Source: Gammaproteobacteria bacterium
GTDB lineage: Bacteria; Pseudomonadota; Gammaproteobacteria; Steroidobacterales; Steroidobacteraceae
Direction: 5' to 3'
Assembly: GCA_018970145.1 (NCBI GenBank)
Contig: JAGWWY010000001.1
Span: 310,001 to 374,000, forward strand
DNA: 64,000 bases
Shown: one piece after another, positions 9,273 to 17,529 of the stretch
Layout of the letters: every line of letters begins with the position of its first letter
Position numbering within the stretch: position 1 is the stretch's first letter
Program-made: the position numbers and the translations under genes
The notes under the pieces: model-generated
What the model was told of the DNA's origin: nothing
Seen by the model: only the letters and a program-made list of their open reading frames with translations
Databases searched by the model: none

Positions 9273-11660
9273 ATGTTGGAGGGCGGCCCGATACGTGTGC
9301 TGGCATTGGTCGTGTTCATGATGTTTGGCTCAGTCGTATCCGCAGCGGGATCCGACTGGACCGACAAGGTGGATGCGGCGATCGAGGATGCCATCACGAA
9401 GCAGCAGATCCCCGGTGCGGTGGTGTGGATCGGGCGTGGTGATCAAACGGTCTATCGCAAGGCCTACGGGTTTCGCGCCGTACAGCCGACACCCGAGCCG
9501 ATGACGCTCGAGACCGTCTTCGACCTGGCGTCGCTGACCAAAGGCATCGCGACTGCGACATCGGTCATGATCCTCGTCGAGGAGGGCAAGCTGCGGCTCT
9601 CCGACAAAGTCGTCCAATACCTGCCTGAGTTCGCGCGGCACGGTAAAGATCAGATCACCTTGCGTCATCTGCTCACGCACACATCAGGATTGCGTCCGAG
9701 TCTCGATTTGCGTAGCGATTGGTCGGGGGCCGACGAAGCGGTTGAACGAGCCGCCGACGAGCTTCCGCACTCGGCACCGGGCGAGCGATTCGTCTACAGC
9801 GATATCGGCTATATCATCCTCGGTGACATCGTTGCGAGAGTTGCCACCCAACCGCTGCAGACGTTCGTGCAGCAGCGCATCCTCGATCCGACGCGGATGA
9901 GATCGGCTGGATTCACGCCGATGAAGGCACAACACCCTCTCATCGCGCCAACCCAGTTCTGCACCGCTTATGGATGGCCATGCGATGGCCCGAATCAAAT
10001 ACTGCTGCGAGGCATCGTGCACGACCCGACCGCTCGTCGCATGGGCGGAGTCGCCGGCCACGCGGGTTTATTTGGCTCTGCCGAAGACTTGTCGAGATAT
10101 GCGCGAATGTTGCTGCGCGGCGGCGAGCTCGATGGTCAGCGAGTATTGTCGCCCGCCGGTGTGACTCGCATGACCTCGACGGCAACGCCGCCAACGCTGC
10201 CGGTACAGCGCGGACTCGGCTGGGATATCGACAGCGGTTATTCCGCCAATCGCGGTGACTTGTATCCGATCGGGTCCTTCGGCCACACCGGTTTCACCGG
10301 CACGTCGATCTGGATCGATCCACTCACTCGATCCTATGTCGTGCTGCTCACCAACCGGGTGCATCCTGATGGCAAGGGTGACGCGACGCCCCTGCGATCC
10401 AAAGTCGCCAACATTGTTGCGGCGGAGTTCTCCACCGCCGTGCCGGCGGATCGATGGCGCGGACAGCGCTACGCATCGCCCGAGTTCGCTGCGGCGCCCC
10501 TCACGCGCTCGGTCAGCGCGAGTGAGGTACGACAAGGGATCGACGTGTTGAGGGCGAACGGATTCGCGCCGCTGCAGGGCAAACGCGTCGGGCTGCTGAC
10601 CAATCAGACCGGCCGATCGCACGATGGGTTGGCGACCATCGATTTGTTGGCGCGAGCTGACGGCGTGATTTTGGCGGCGCTGTTCAGCCCGGAGCACGGC
10701 ATTCGGGGAGAGCTCGATGACAAGGTTCCCTCATCGCGCGATCCTAAGACGGGTCTCGTCATCCACTCCCTTTATGGAGAAACTCGGCGACCGACTGAGA
10801 CGATGTTGGCGAATCTGGACGTCATCGTCATCGATTTGCAGGACGTGGGCGCGCGTTTTTATACCTATGCCACCAGCATGGCGTACATGCTCGAGGCGGC
10901 AGCGGCACGTAAGCTACCGGTGATCGTGCTAGATCGAATCAACCCGATCGATGGTGTGAGTGTCGAGGGCCCGAGTCTCGATCCGACCGAGTTGTCGTTC
11001 ACGGCGTATCAACCGATGCCGATTCGACATGGTTTGACGATCGGTGAACTGGCTCGGTATTTCAATCAAAGAGCGAGCGCAGCGCTGACGGTCATTCCCG
11101 TGCAGGGATGGGACCGTCGAAGCTGGTTCGACGAGTCCGCTCTGACTTGGGTCAATCCGTCGCCGAATCTTCGAAATCTCGTCGCGGCGAGTCTCTATCC
11201 CGGGGTTGCCACGATCGAAGGCGCGAACGTCTCGGTGGGTCGCGGTACCGATACTCCGTTCCAGCTCATCGGTGCACCGTGGATCGATGCGACTCAACTT
11301 GCGCGAGAGCTCAATTCGAGGCAGCTGGCGGGGTTGCGTGTTTATCCGGTCAGCTTCACGCCGTCGAGCAGCCGATTCGCGGGCGAAGTGTGTCACGGGG
11401 TGTTCTTTGTCGTAACCGATCGCGAGGCCTTGAAGCCGGTGCGACTGGGTGTCGAGCTAGCTCATGCGCTACAGCGTTTGTATCCGCGTGAATTCGAGCT
11501 GGATCGAATCGCAGGTTTGTTCGGGCGTCAAATGGTCGGGCAGCTTCGATCGGGCTCATCGGTGGATGCCATCGTCGAAACGTGGCGCAGGGCGGAGAGC
11601 GACTGGCGACAGTCGCGGCGAGAATTTTTGCTTTACGAAGCGATGGATTCATCGCGATGA
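9273..11660 (+). CDS. Fusion of class-C beta-lactamase-fold (AmiE-like) hydrolase and NamZ exo-muramidase
   Basis: 795 residues with a signal peptide (about 1-25). Domain 1 (about 28-390) has the serine beta-lactamase/D-peptidase fold: SLTK at 87-90 (SxxK), YSD at 175-177, HTG at 338-340 (KTG position). Domain 2 (about 415-795) is DUF1343/NamZ: GLLTNQTGR, FSPEHGIRG, DLQDVGARFYTY, DRINPI, PSPNLRN and EGANVSVGRGTD. In Bacillus, AmiE (a beta-lactamase-fold N-acetylmuramyl-L-alanine amidase) and NamZ (exo-beta-N-acetylmuramidase, GH171) are separate proteins of one muropeptide-rescue cluster. Here the folds are joined, suggesting a bifunctional periplasmic enzyme that removes the stem peptide and then MurNAc. 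ATG 9273 has GCGGGG 6 bases upstream; GTG 9297 is an alternative. Its stop overlaps the next start (ATGA). Confidence 0.88.
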   Translation: MLEGGPIRVLALVVFMMFGSVVSAAGSDWTDKVDAAIEDAITKQQIPGAVVWIGRGDQTVYRKAYGFRAVQPTPEPMTLETVFDLASLTKGIATATSVMILVEEGKLRLSDKVVQYLPEFARHGKDQITLRHLLTHTSGLRPSLDLRSDWSGADEAVERAADELPHSAPGERFVYSDIGYIILGDIVARVATQPLQTFVQQRILDPTRMRSAGFTPMKAQHPLIAPTQFCTAYGWPCDGPNQILLRGIVHDPTARRMGGVAGHAGLFGSAEDLSRYARMLLRGGELDGQRVLSPAGVTRMTSTATPPTLPVQRGLGWDIDSGYSANRGDLYPIGSFGHTGFTGTSIWIDPLTRSYVVLLTNRVHPDGKGDATPLRSKVANIVAAEFSTAVPADRWRGQRYASPEFAAAPLTRSVSASEVRQGIDVLRANGFAPLQGKRVGLLTNQTGRSHDGLATIDLLARADGVILAALFSPEHGIRGELDDKVPSSRDPKTGLVIHSLYGETRRPTETMLANLDVIVIDLQDVGARFYTYATSMAYMLEAAAARKLPVIVLDRINPIDGVSVEGPSLDPTELSFTAYQPMPIRHGLTIGELARYFNQRASAALTVIPVQGWDRRSWFDESALTWVNPSPNLRNLVAASLYPGVATIEGANVSVGRGTDTPFQLIGAPWIDATQLARELNSRQLAGLRVYPVSFTPSSSRFAGEVCHGVFFVVTDREALKPVRLGVELAHALQRLYPREFELDRIAGLFGRQMVGQLRSGSSVDAIVETWRRAESDWRQSRREFLLYEAMDSSR

Positions 11661-12448
11661 AGTGGTCGACGGCACAGGTTGCTGAGTTTTTCGAGCAAGG
11701 CTGGGTGGTCATTCCAGCCTTATTTTCTGCGCACGAGATGGCGTGCGCCCGCGAGGCGTTCGAGCGCTTGTATGTCACCGCACAGCAATTACGCACAACG
11801 CAAAATCACGCTGGCGCGTATTTCGTCTTGGATGCGCCGCCGCAGGGTGAGGTGGTGGTCAAACGCGTGGTTTGGGCTGGTGGAGCGGAGTCCGCTTTGC
11901 TCGATTTGTCAGCCGATAGTCGACTGGTTGAGCCAGCCCTGCAGTTGTTGGGTAGCGACCACTGCGAGCAGTTGCTGTGTCAGGCCCACTTCAAGATGCC
12001 AGGAGATGGCGTTTCGTTTGATTGGCACCAAGATATCCAGCACCGCGATAAGGGGCCTGGCACCTGGCAGGACTTGAACGGTCGAGGTTCGTATGTTCAG
12101 ACGATCATGCTGATCGACGACATGACGGCGAAGAACGGACCGCTCAAGTTCATTCCTCGTGAGTCGGTCCGCGGCGATGCAGAGGGGCGCATATTTTCCT
12201 CGCACTACGACTATGGCACGCCGATGGAGGCTGCAACTGCGGCGACGCAGTTCGACGAGTCGGCGGCGGTTACGATCACCGGTGAGCGTGGTTCAGTGCT
12301 GTTTTTCGGTCCTTATGCCGTGCATGGCAGCACGTCCAACGAGTCAAAGAATTCGCGTCGAGTGCTCATCAATGGCTACGCCTACCCGGGAGCCAACGGA
12401 CGGGTTTACCCCGGTGAAGGCGCGGGCCGCAGATTACCGCGCGCATGA
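11657..12448 (+). CDS. Phytanoyl-CoA dioxygenase (PhyH) family Fe(II)/2-oxoglutarate oxygenase
   Basis: 263 residues of the PhyH family, non-heme Fe(II)/2-oxoglutarate oxygenases. Visible iron ligands are His124 and Asp126 in FDWHQD and His223 in YAVHGS; an Arg pair near 234-235 (SRRVLING) is the likely 2-oxoglutarate anchor. No signal peptide, so cytoplasmic. The start at 11657 makes an ATGA overlap with the fusion gene and the stop makes another with the symporter, so it is translated as part of this operon. PhyH relatives hydroxylate diverse small molecules, including amino acids and aminophosphonates; the substrate here is unknown. A role in modifying a wall-derived amino acid is inferred only from position. 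Confidence 0.85.
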   Translation: MKWSTAQVAEFFEQGWVVIPALFSAHEMACAREAFERLYVTAQQLRTTQNHAGAYFVLDAPPQGEVVVKRVVWAGGAESALLDLSADSRLVEPALQLLGSDHCEQLLCQAHFKMPGDGVSFDWHQDIQHRDKGPGTWQDLNGRGSYVQTIMLIDDMTAKNGPLKFIPRESVRGDAEGRIFSSHYDYGTPMEAATAATQFDESAAVTITGERGSVLFFGPYAVHGSTSNESKNSRRVLINGYAYPGANGRVYPGEGAGRRLPRA

Positions 12449-13941
12449 CGTATTTCGGCACTCTCGACTGGTTGGTGGTGGCCGCGTATTTCGCGCTCGT
12501 CACCTTCATCGGTCATCGCCTGAGCGCTCGTCAATCTAACGTACACGAGTATTTCCTCGGCTCGCGCAGCTTGCCGTGGTACGCGGTGTCCGCGTCGATC
12601 ATTTCGACGACGGTCAGCGGCGTGACCTTCATCGGTGTTCCTGCACTCGTATTTGCTGACGGCGGCGATTTCCGCTATCTGCAATTCTGTGTCGCCGGGT
12701 TTATCTCGAAGTGGATATTCGGCCACTGGATCATGCCCAAGCTGTACGCGGGCTCGTATGCCAGTCCGTACGACTACATACGCGATCGGCTGGGCTCGCG
12801 CTTCGGTCAGTTGTCGGCGCTGTTGTTCTTCGTGGGAGCGATTCTGGGTCAAGGCGTGCGTATCTTTGCGGTCTCGCTGGTGCTGGAGTTATTGACCGGT
12901 CTCGGTTTCAGTTGGTGTGTGTGCTTGAGTGTCGGTGTGGCTGTGATCAGCACGTGGCTCGGTGGAGTAAGAGCGGTCGTGTGGACTGACGTTGTTCAGT
13001 TCTTGATGTTGATTGCCGGTGGTTTGATCGCTGTCGGATATGTCGCGACGGAGTATCCGGGTGGGTTCAGTGCGCTGCTCGGTGCAGCGGACAACGCTGG
13101 AAAAACGCGCATCTTCGACTTTTCGACCGACCCGCTCGTGAGCTTTACCTTCTGGGCCGGTGTCTTCGCGATGCCGTTTCAGAATCTCGCTGCCTACGGT
13201 ACCGATCAACTGAACACGCAACGCATGTTGTGTTGTCGATCCGTGACCGAGGCGCGTCGTGCGCTCTACGCGAGTAATATTGGCGAGGGCGTCGTGGTGC
13301 TGTTCTTGTTGGTGGGTGTATCGCTGTGGGGTTTTTACGGTCGCGAGGTCATCGACCCGGCTTTCGCGAGCATGGTGGCGGAAAACACTGATCGGATTTT
13401 TCCGGCGTTCATACTCTCCGAGTTGCCGAGTGGATTGCGCGGTTTCATGGTCGCGGCGCTCTTTGCGGCTGCCATGTCGAGTCCCGTCTTGTCGGCCCTC
13501 GCCGAGACCAGTCTCACGATGTTCCATGAGGGGCATCGTCGTGGAACCCTCGCTGATGCCGATGCCGTGTGGCTGTCGCGTTTGCTCGTTGCACTCTGGG
13601 GGCTTGCGCTCGGTGGCTTTGCCATCCTACTCGGCGGAACCGACGAGCGACTCATCCCGCTCGCGTTCGCCATGACGGCCTACACGTATGGATCGATGTT
13701 GGGTTTGTTCCTGATGGCGTTGTTCATCCCGAAGCGATACATCCGACAGCCCGCGCTGGGCGTCGTGGCCTCGATCAGCGGGGTGCTCGTGATCGATAAC
13801 GCGTCGATGTTTGGTTTGGTCGAAAGCGGCGAGCTGGTCGCCTTCCCGTGGCTGTTTCCGCTCGGTTTGGGGTTATGTCTCGGCGTTGCCTTACTGCCTC
13901 TCGGTAAGCGTTACGACGCGGGACAAAGGAGCGCGATATGA
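12445..13941 (+). CDS. Sodium:solute symporter (SSS family)
   Basis: 498-residue inner-membrane transporter of the SSS family with about 13 hydrophobic segments. N-terminal signature HEYFLGSRSLPWYAVSAS and the following STTVSGVTFIG stretch are typical of sodium-coupled sugar, sialic-acid and amino-acid symporters. GTDQLNTQRMLCCRS and SSPVLSALAETS match the conserved TM8 region. No fused kinase domain. It overlaps its neighbours on both sides by 4 bases (12445-12448 and 13938-13941). It probably imports what the secreted hydrolases release, either MurNAc or a short or single amino acid; sequence alone does not decide. Confidence 0.9.
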   Translation: MTYFGTLDWLVVAAYFALVTFIGHRLSARQSNVHEYFLGSRSLPWYAVSASIISTTVSGVTFIGVPALVFADGGDFRYLQFCVAGFISKWIFGHWIMPKLYAGSYASPYDYIRDRLGSRFGQLSALLFFVGAILGQGVRIFAVSLVLELLTGLGFSWCVCLSVGVAVISTWLGGVRAVVWTDVVQFLMLIAGGLIAVGYVATEYPGGFSALLGAADNAGKTRIFDFSTDPLVSFTFWAGVFAMPFQNLAAYGTDQLNTQRMLCCRSVTEARRALYASNIGEGVVVLFLLVGVSLWGFYGREVIDPAFASMVAENTDRIFPAFILSELPSGLRGFMVAALFAAAMSSPVLSALAETSLTMFHEGHRRGTLADADAVWLSRLLVALWGLALGGFAILLGGTDERLIPLAFAMTAYTYGSMLGLFLMALFIPKRYIRQPALGVVASISGVLVIDNASMFGLVESGELVAFPWLFPLGLGLCLGVALLPLGKRYDAGQRSAI

Positions 13942-14840
13942 GAGTCCGACCGTTCGTTACAGCGTTGCTGTTGATCATCGGTATTCATTCATTACCGGCT
14001 TCCGCCGATGATCTTGAGGCGCGCTTACGCGAGATGTCGCAGCAGATCGATGGGCGGGTCTCGCTGTATGCGCGTAACCTCGACTCGGGACGCGATGTGG
14101 CGATTAACGCGGACGAGCCAGTGCGCACCGCCAGTACCATCAAATTGCCGATCGCCTGCGCGGTCGCCAAGTTCGTCGCCGATGGTCGGCACGCTTGGTC
14201 TGATCGGTTGACCATTCGGGCCGAAGATAAGGTATCGGGATCCGGTGTCTTGGCCGACTTCAGCGACGGCGAGTCGATCTCGCTGCGCGATGCCACGACG
14301 CTGATGATCATCGTCAGTGATAACACGGCCACCAACCTCATTCTGGATCGTGTGGGTGGTGATCCGGTCAACGAGTACCTGGCGTCACTCGGCCTCGAGC
14401 GCACCCGCGTGATGCGCAAGATTCGAGGTGACGGCAACCAACTCAAACCCGCGCAGGGTTGGACGCGCGAGGGGAGTCGCCCCGAGAACCAGCGCTTTGG
14501 CATCGGTGTGTCGACCCCGCGAGAAATGGTTCGTTTACTTGAGCTACTCGAGCAGGGGAAGCTCGTCGATCGCCATTCGTCGCAAGTTGTATTGCAGATG
14601 CTCGAGCGCCAGCAATACAAGGACGGCATCGGCCGTAAGGCCGATCCGTTTCGGGTGGTGAGCAAGTCGGGCTCACTCGATGCGCTGCGCAGTGATGTCG
14701 GCATCGTCTATACCGCGCACGGCCGCGTAGCGATGGCTATTACGATCGATGGTCTGCCACAGATAGACTATTCGCCCGATAACGTCGCTCAAAAATGGAT
14801 TGCCGACGTGTCGCTCGTGTTGTTGGAGGCGCTGCGATGA
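13938..14840 (+). CDS. Class-A beta-lactamase-fold serine hydrolase, periplasmic
   Basis: 300 residues with a signal peptide ending near ASADD. Catalytic motifs: STIK at 66-69 (SxxK), SDN at 127-129, KSG at 243-245 (KTG). The segment between SDN and KSG has no ExxLN motif, the usual site of the deacylating Glu166 of true class-A beta-lactamases. This favours a peptidase, esterase or amidase role over antibiotic resistance. Embedded in the muropeptide-like operon through ATGA overlaps on both sides, it could be a D,D-peptidase or amidase acting on wall fragments. Substrate unproven. Confidence 0.83.
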   Translation: MRVRPFVTALLLIIGIHSLPASADDLEARLREMSQQIDGRVSLYARNLDSGRDVAINADEPVRTASTIKLPIACAVAKFVADGRHAWSDRLTIRAEDKVSGSGVLADFSDGESISLRDATTLMIIVSDNTATNLILDRVGGDPVNEYLASLGLERTRVMRKIRGDGNQLKPAQGWTREGSRPENQRFGIGVSTPREMVRLLELLEQGKLVDRHSSQVVLQMLERQQYKDGIGRKADPFRVVSKSGSLDALRSDVGIVYTAHGRVAMAITIDGLPQIDYSPDNVAQKWIADVSLVLLEALR

Positions 14841-15835
14841 TCATTCACAAGCCATACTTGTTGTTCCTTGGCGATGCGCACGATGATCTTGCGGCCAAGA
14901 CCGCCATCGGCGTTTGGCAATGGCGACCCGAGGAGTGTGTCGGTCAGTTGCGTCTGCCGGGTTGCGTCCCGCGGTTGCCGATGGATGAAATCGATCTTGA
15001 GGAGGGTCGTCGTCGCGGTGCGCGCACGCTGCTCATTGGTGTGGCGAATCGCGGCGGCACGATCGCAGCGAGCTGGGTTTCGGTGCTCGTGCGTGCGCTG
15101 GAGCTTGGTTACGACCTTTGTAATGGTTTGCACACCCGTCTCGCCACGATCGAGCCCATTCGCGAGGCGGCTGCGCGATCCGGCGCTCGCATCATCGAAG
15201 TGCGCGAGCCGGGGCAATATCCGATCGCCAACGCGCAGCCTCGCACAGGGCGCCGTCTGCTCGCGGTGGGCACCGACTGCTCGGTTGGCAAGATGTATAC
15301 GACTTTGGCTTTGGAGCGCGAGTTGCGCGAGCGTGGCGTGTCCGCTGATTTTCGGGCAACCGGGCAGACCGGCATCATGATCGCGGGCGGCGGTGTCCCG
15401 GTCGACGCGGTGGTGTCGGATTTCGTGGCTGGCTCCGTCGAGCAGTTGTGTCCTGCCAATTCGCCTCGTCATTGGGATTTGATCGAAGGACAGGGGTCGC
15501 TCTTTCATCCCTCGTATTCGGGAGTCAGTCTCGGGCTCCTCCACGGCGCAGCGCCCGATACCTTGGTCATGTGCCATGAACCAACCCGCCGACATCTCCG
15601 CGGTTTGTCGCACTGGCCGATTCCGTCGCTTGAAGAGTGCTTCGAACTGCACTTGCGCTGCGCGCGGATGATGAACCCCGCCGCGCGTTTCGTCGGCATG
15701 GCGATCAATACTTCGGCGCTAGCGGAGGAGGCGGCGCGCCGTTTGCTCGGCGAACTCGAGCAGCGTTTCAGCCTTCCTGCCTCGGATCCCGTTCGCTACG
15801 GCGTTGCTTCGATCGTCGATGAAATGCTGCGCTGA
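14837..15835 (+). CDS. DUF1611 protein, DgcN-like (D-glutamate N-acetyltransferase family)
   Basis: 332 residues of the DUF1611 family. An N-terminal Rossmann-like half (LLFLGDA, LLIGVANRGG, DLCNGLHTRL) precedes a C-terminal P-loop half with GTDCSVGKMYTT at about 150-161 and IEGQGSLFHPSYSG. In marine Proteobacteria, DgcN of this family acts with the racemase DgcA to convert D-glutamate through an N-acetyl intermediate. D-Glu is a peptidoglycan stem residue, so its place at the end of this operon fits wall-peptide salvage. The usual partner DgcA is not adjacent here. ATG 14837 gives an ATGA overlap with the preceding gene; an upstream in-frame start at 14795 is inside that gene. Confidence 0.85.
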   Translation: MIIHKPYLLFLGDAHDDLAAKTAIGVWQWRPEECVGQLRLPGCVPRLPMDEIDLEEGRRRGARTLLIGVANRGGTIAASWVSVLVRALELGYDLCNGLHTRLATIEPIREAAARSGARIIEVREPGQYPIANAQPRTGRRLLAVGTDCSVGKMYTTLALERELRERGVSADFRATGQTGIMIAGGGVPVDAVVSDFVAGSVEQLCPANSPRHWDLIEGQGSLFHPSYSGVSLGLLHGAAPDTLVMCHEPTRRHLRGLSHWPIPSLEECFELHLRCARMMNPAARFVGMAINTSALAEEAARRLLGELEQRFSLPASDPVRYGVASIVDEMLR

Positions 15836-15850
15836 GTTCGGCGCCACGAT

Positions 15851-16453
15851 TTAGCGGCAGAGCGCGGGTTGCTGCTCGATCAAGCGGCGCGTCGCGGCGA
15901 ACTGCCGCAACGTCGCCGTCGTCGGTGTGTGTCCCTCGCCGGGCAGATACACCCCAAAGGCAATGTCTCCCTGCTTGTCGTAGAACAGTACGCCGCGCTG
16001 CGTTTCATCGCCGATGGCGAGCTCCATCACGTAGATGGTCGAAAGCAAATCGGGACGCAGATGGCCGTGCATGCCCTCGGCAACGGACTTCAGGTTGAAG
16101 AACTGGCTGCGCTTGGATGGCTCTCCCTCCGGGATGCGACCATGCGTTTCAAAGATATGACCGCCTTTCATGACGACGGTGACCGCCTCGTCCCACGTGG
16201 TGAGGCTACTCCAAATGCTGCGGAAATGACGCGCGTCGATACCGTAGCTCGCCGGCGCCAATGCGCTCTGCACGGTTGCCTCCGGCAACGAGAGTTTCGC
16301 GGCGACCCGGAACGGTGCCGGCTTGGCAGGATCCGCCATCGCCGTTTGGATGGCGGAGCGTTGCTCGTTCGTTGCGCACCATGGCGTGGCCGCATCAAGC
16401 GGTGCCGTCGAAGCGACGCAGAGACCGACTGTCAGCAGGAGTTGTTTTCCCAT
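15851..16453 (-). CDS. Exported ChuX/HutX-like heme-utilisation-fold protein
   Basis: 200 residues, not certain. After a clear signal peptide (MGKQLLLTVGLCVASTAPLDAA), the body resembles the ChuX/HutX intracellular heme-carrier family: LSLPEATVQSAL, then a W-containing TTWDEAVTVVMKGGHIFETHG, PEGEPSKRSQFFNL, GHLRPDLLSTIYVM and GVLFYDKQGDIAFGVYLPGE. These match in order the family's W...VTxIV, FNL, GHLR.D and FF/D.dG...YL landmarks. Known ChuX/HutX proteins are cytosolic, so an exported version would be unusual. Convergent with the DgcN-like gene (15 bases apart) and divergent from the next gene. It could instead be a distant paralogue with another ligand. Confidence 0.6.
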   Translation of the reverse strand: MGKQLLLTVGLCVASTAPLDAATPWCATNEQRSAIQTAMADPAKPAPFRVAAKLSLPEATVQSALAPASYGIDARHFRSIWSSLTTWDEAVTVVMKGGHIFETHGRIPEGEPSKRSQFFNLKSVAEGMHGHLRPDLLSTIYVMELAIGDETQRGVLFYDKQGDIAFGVYLPGEGHTPTTATLRQFAATRRLIEQQPALCR

Positions 16454-16497
16454 GTTGTGTTTCCTGAGTGATGAAAAACGAGGCTACACTCGATCGC

Positions 16498-17526
16498 ATG
16501 ATTAGGTGGCACCCATCTAGGCTCCGAGGCATCGCGCTCGGGTGCCTCCTCCTGAGCGGATTCACGCCGCGCTTAATTGCGGGCGAAATTACACCAGCCA
16601 TCATCGAAATTCGACCATCTCGTATCGATATCGACCGCTTGGTCGACGAACCGACCGAGGCGCCGTCTCGTCTCGATACTTGGCATAACCGACTCTTCCT
16701 CGGCGTGCAGCGGCGGTTGCTCTCGTTTGATCGTCGCTTTCTCGATGCGTCGGAGGAGGCTGCGCCGGTGCCGGTTTCGCCGTTCCGGCTCGGCTTGGAT
16801 CTGACCGCTCTTCGTCGCGACGGATCTGTTGCTGCGGATATGGCAGCCGACTTCGATATTTCTTTGAATCTTCCAAATCTCGAGCAGAGCTTGGATGTAT
16901 TCATCACGACGGATGCGCTCTCCGAAAGTACGCTTGAGCAGGCGCCCGAGGCTCTGCGTGCAGGTCTGCGCTACGATCCGTTTAGGCTGCTGAATTTCGA
17001 AGTGGGCGCCGAGTTGGCAGCACCACCGGTCGGTTTCCTCGCCCTGCGAACCGGCCGAGTATTTTCACAGGGGAGTTGGCGTATCGAGCCTTTCCTCAAG
17101 GTTTTCGCCGAGACGGATGCGGGCTTTGGGCTAGCCGGCAGCGTCCTAGCCGATCGTTGGGATGAGGGCCGCCTGCTTCGATCTTCGTTGTCGGTACGCT
17201 GGTTGCACGAGACGGCGCAGACCGGGTGGTCGTACCAATTCGTCTCAGCTCACGCGAAAGCGGTGATCAGCCCTGATCGTCAGTTATCGCAGGTTCGTAA
17301 TCGCGATCTTGGTGATGCCGCTGGCTTGCGGCTCGAGGCGGGGGGACGTAGTACGGACGGCGCCGATTTCTATGAGGCGGGATTTTTTTGGAAGAAGCCT
17401 CTGCATGGGCGCTGGCTCTTTCTGAGCATCGAACCGTTGGTGCGTTTCGATCGTGAGCGCCAGTGGTCCGCCGATCCCGGGCTGCGGATCGGTGTGGATG
17501 CGCTTTTTTGGGATGTCGCTCGCTAA
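16498..17526 (+). CDS. Uncharacterised exported protein, possible outer-membrane barrel
   Basis: 342 residues; I do not recognise a family. A signal peptide (MIRWHPSRLRG, hydrophobic core, cleavage near IAG-E) is followed by a region rich in Arg and acidic residues and then alternating polar/hydrophobic strands rich in Leu, Phe and Trp (FLALRTGRVFSQGSWRIEPF, SLSVRWLHETAQTGWSYQF), suggesting a beta-rich envelope protein. The C-terminus (FWDVAR) lacks the terminal Phe of classic barrels. GTG 16468 and ATG 16471 are alternative starts but would add acidic residues ahead of the signal. Divergent from the ChuX-like gene; the 3' end is 3 bases from the opposing PhzF gene. Confidence 0.6.
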   Translation: MIRWHPSRLRGIALGCLLLSGFTPRLIAGEITPAIIEIRPSRIDIDRLVDEPTEAPSRLDTWHNRLFLGVQRRLLSFDRRFLDASEEAAPVPVSPFRLGLDLTALRRDGSVAADMAADFDISLNLPNLEQSLDVFITTDALSESTLEQAPEALRAGLRYDPFRLLNFEVGAELAAPPVGFLALRTGRVFSQGSWRIEPFLKVFAETDAGFGLAGSVLADRWDEGRLLRSSLSVRWLHETAQTGWSYQFVSAHAKAVISPDRQLSQVRNRDLGDAAGLRLEAGGRSTDGADFYEAGFFWKKPLHGRWLFLSIEPLVRFDRERQWSADPGLRIGVDALFWDVAR

Positions 17527-17529
17527 CGG

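Noticed and set aside
8294-9397. Minus-strand open frame opposite the end of the Oar-like receptor
   Set aside because: Spans the intrinsic terminator and antisense barrel; composition is shadow-like.
13938-14840. Antibiotic-resistance class-A beta-lactamase
   Set aside because: No ExxLN motif and the gene lies in a wall-fragment operon; a resistance label is not supported.
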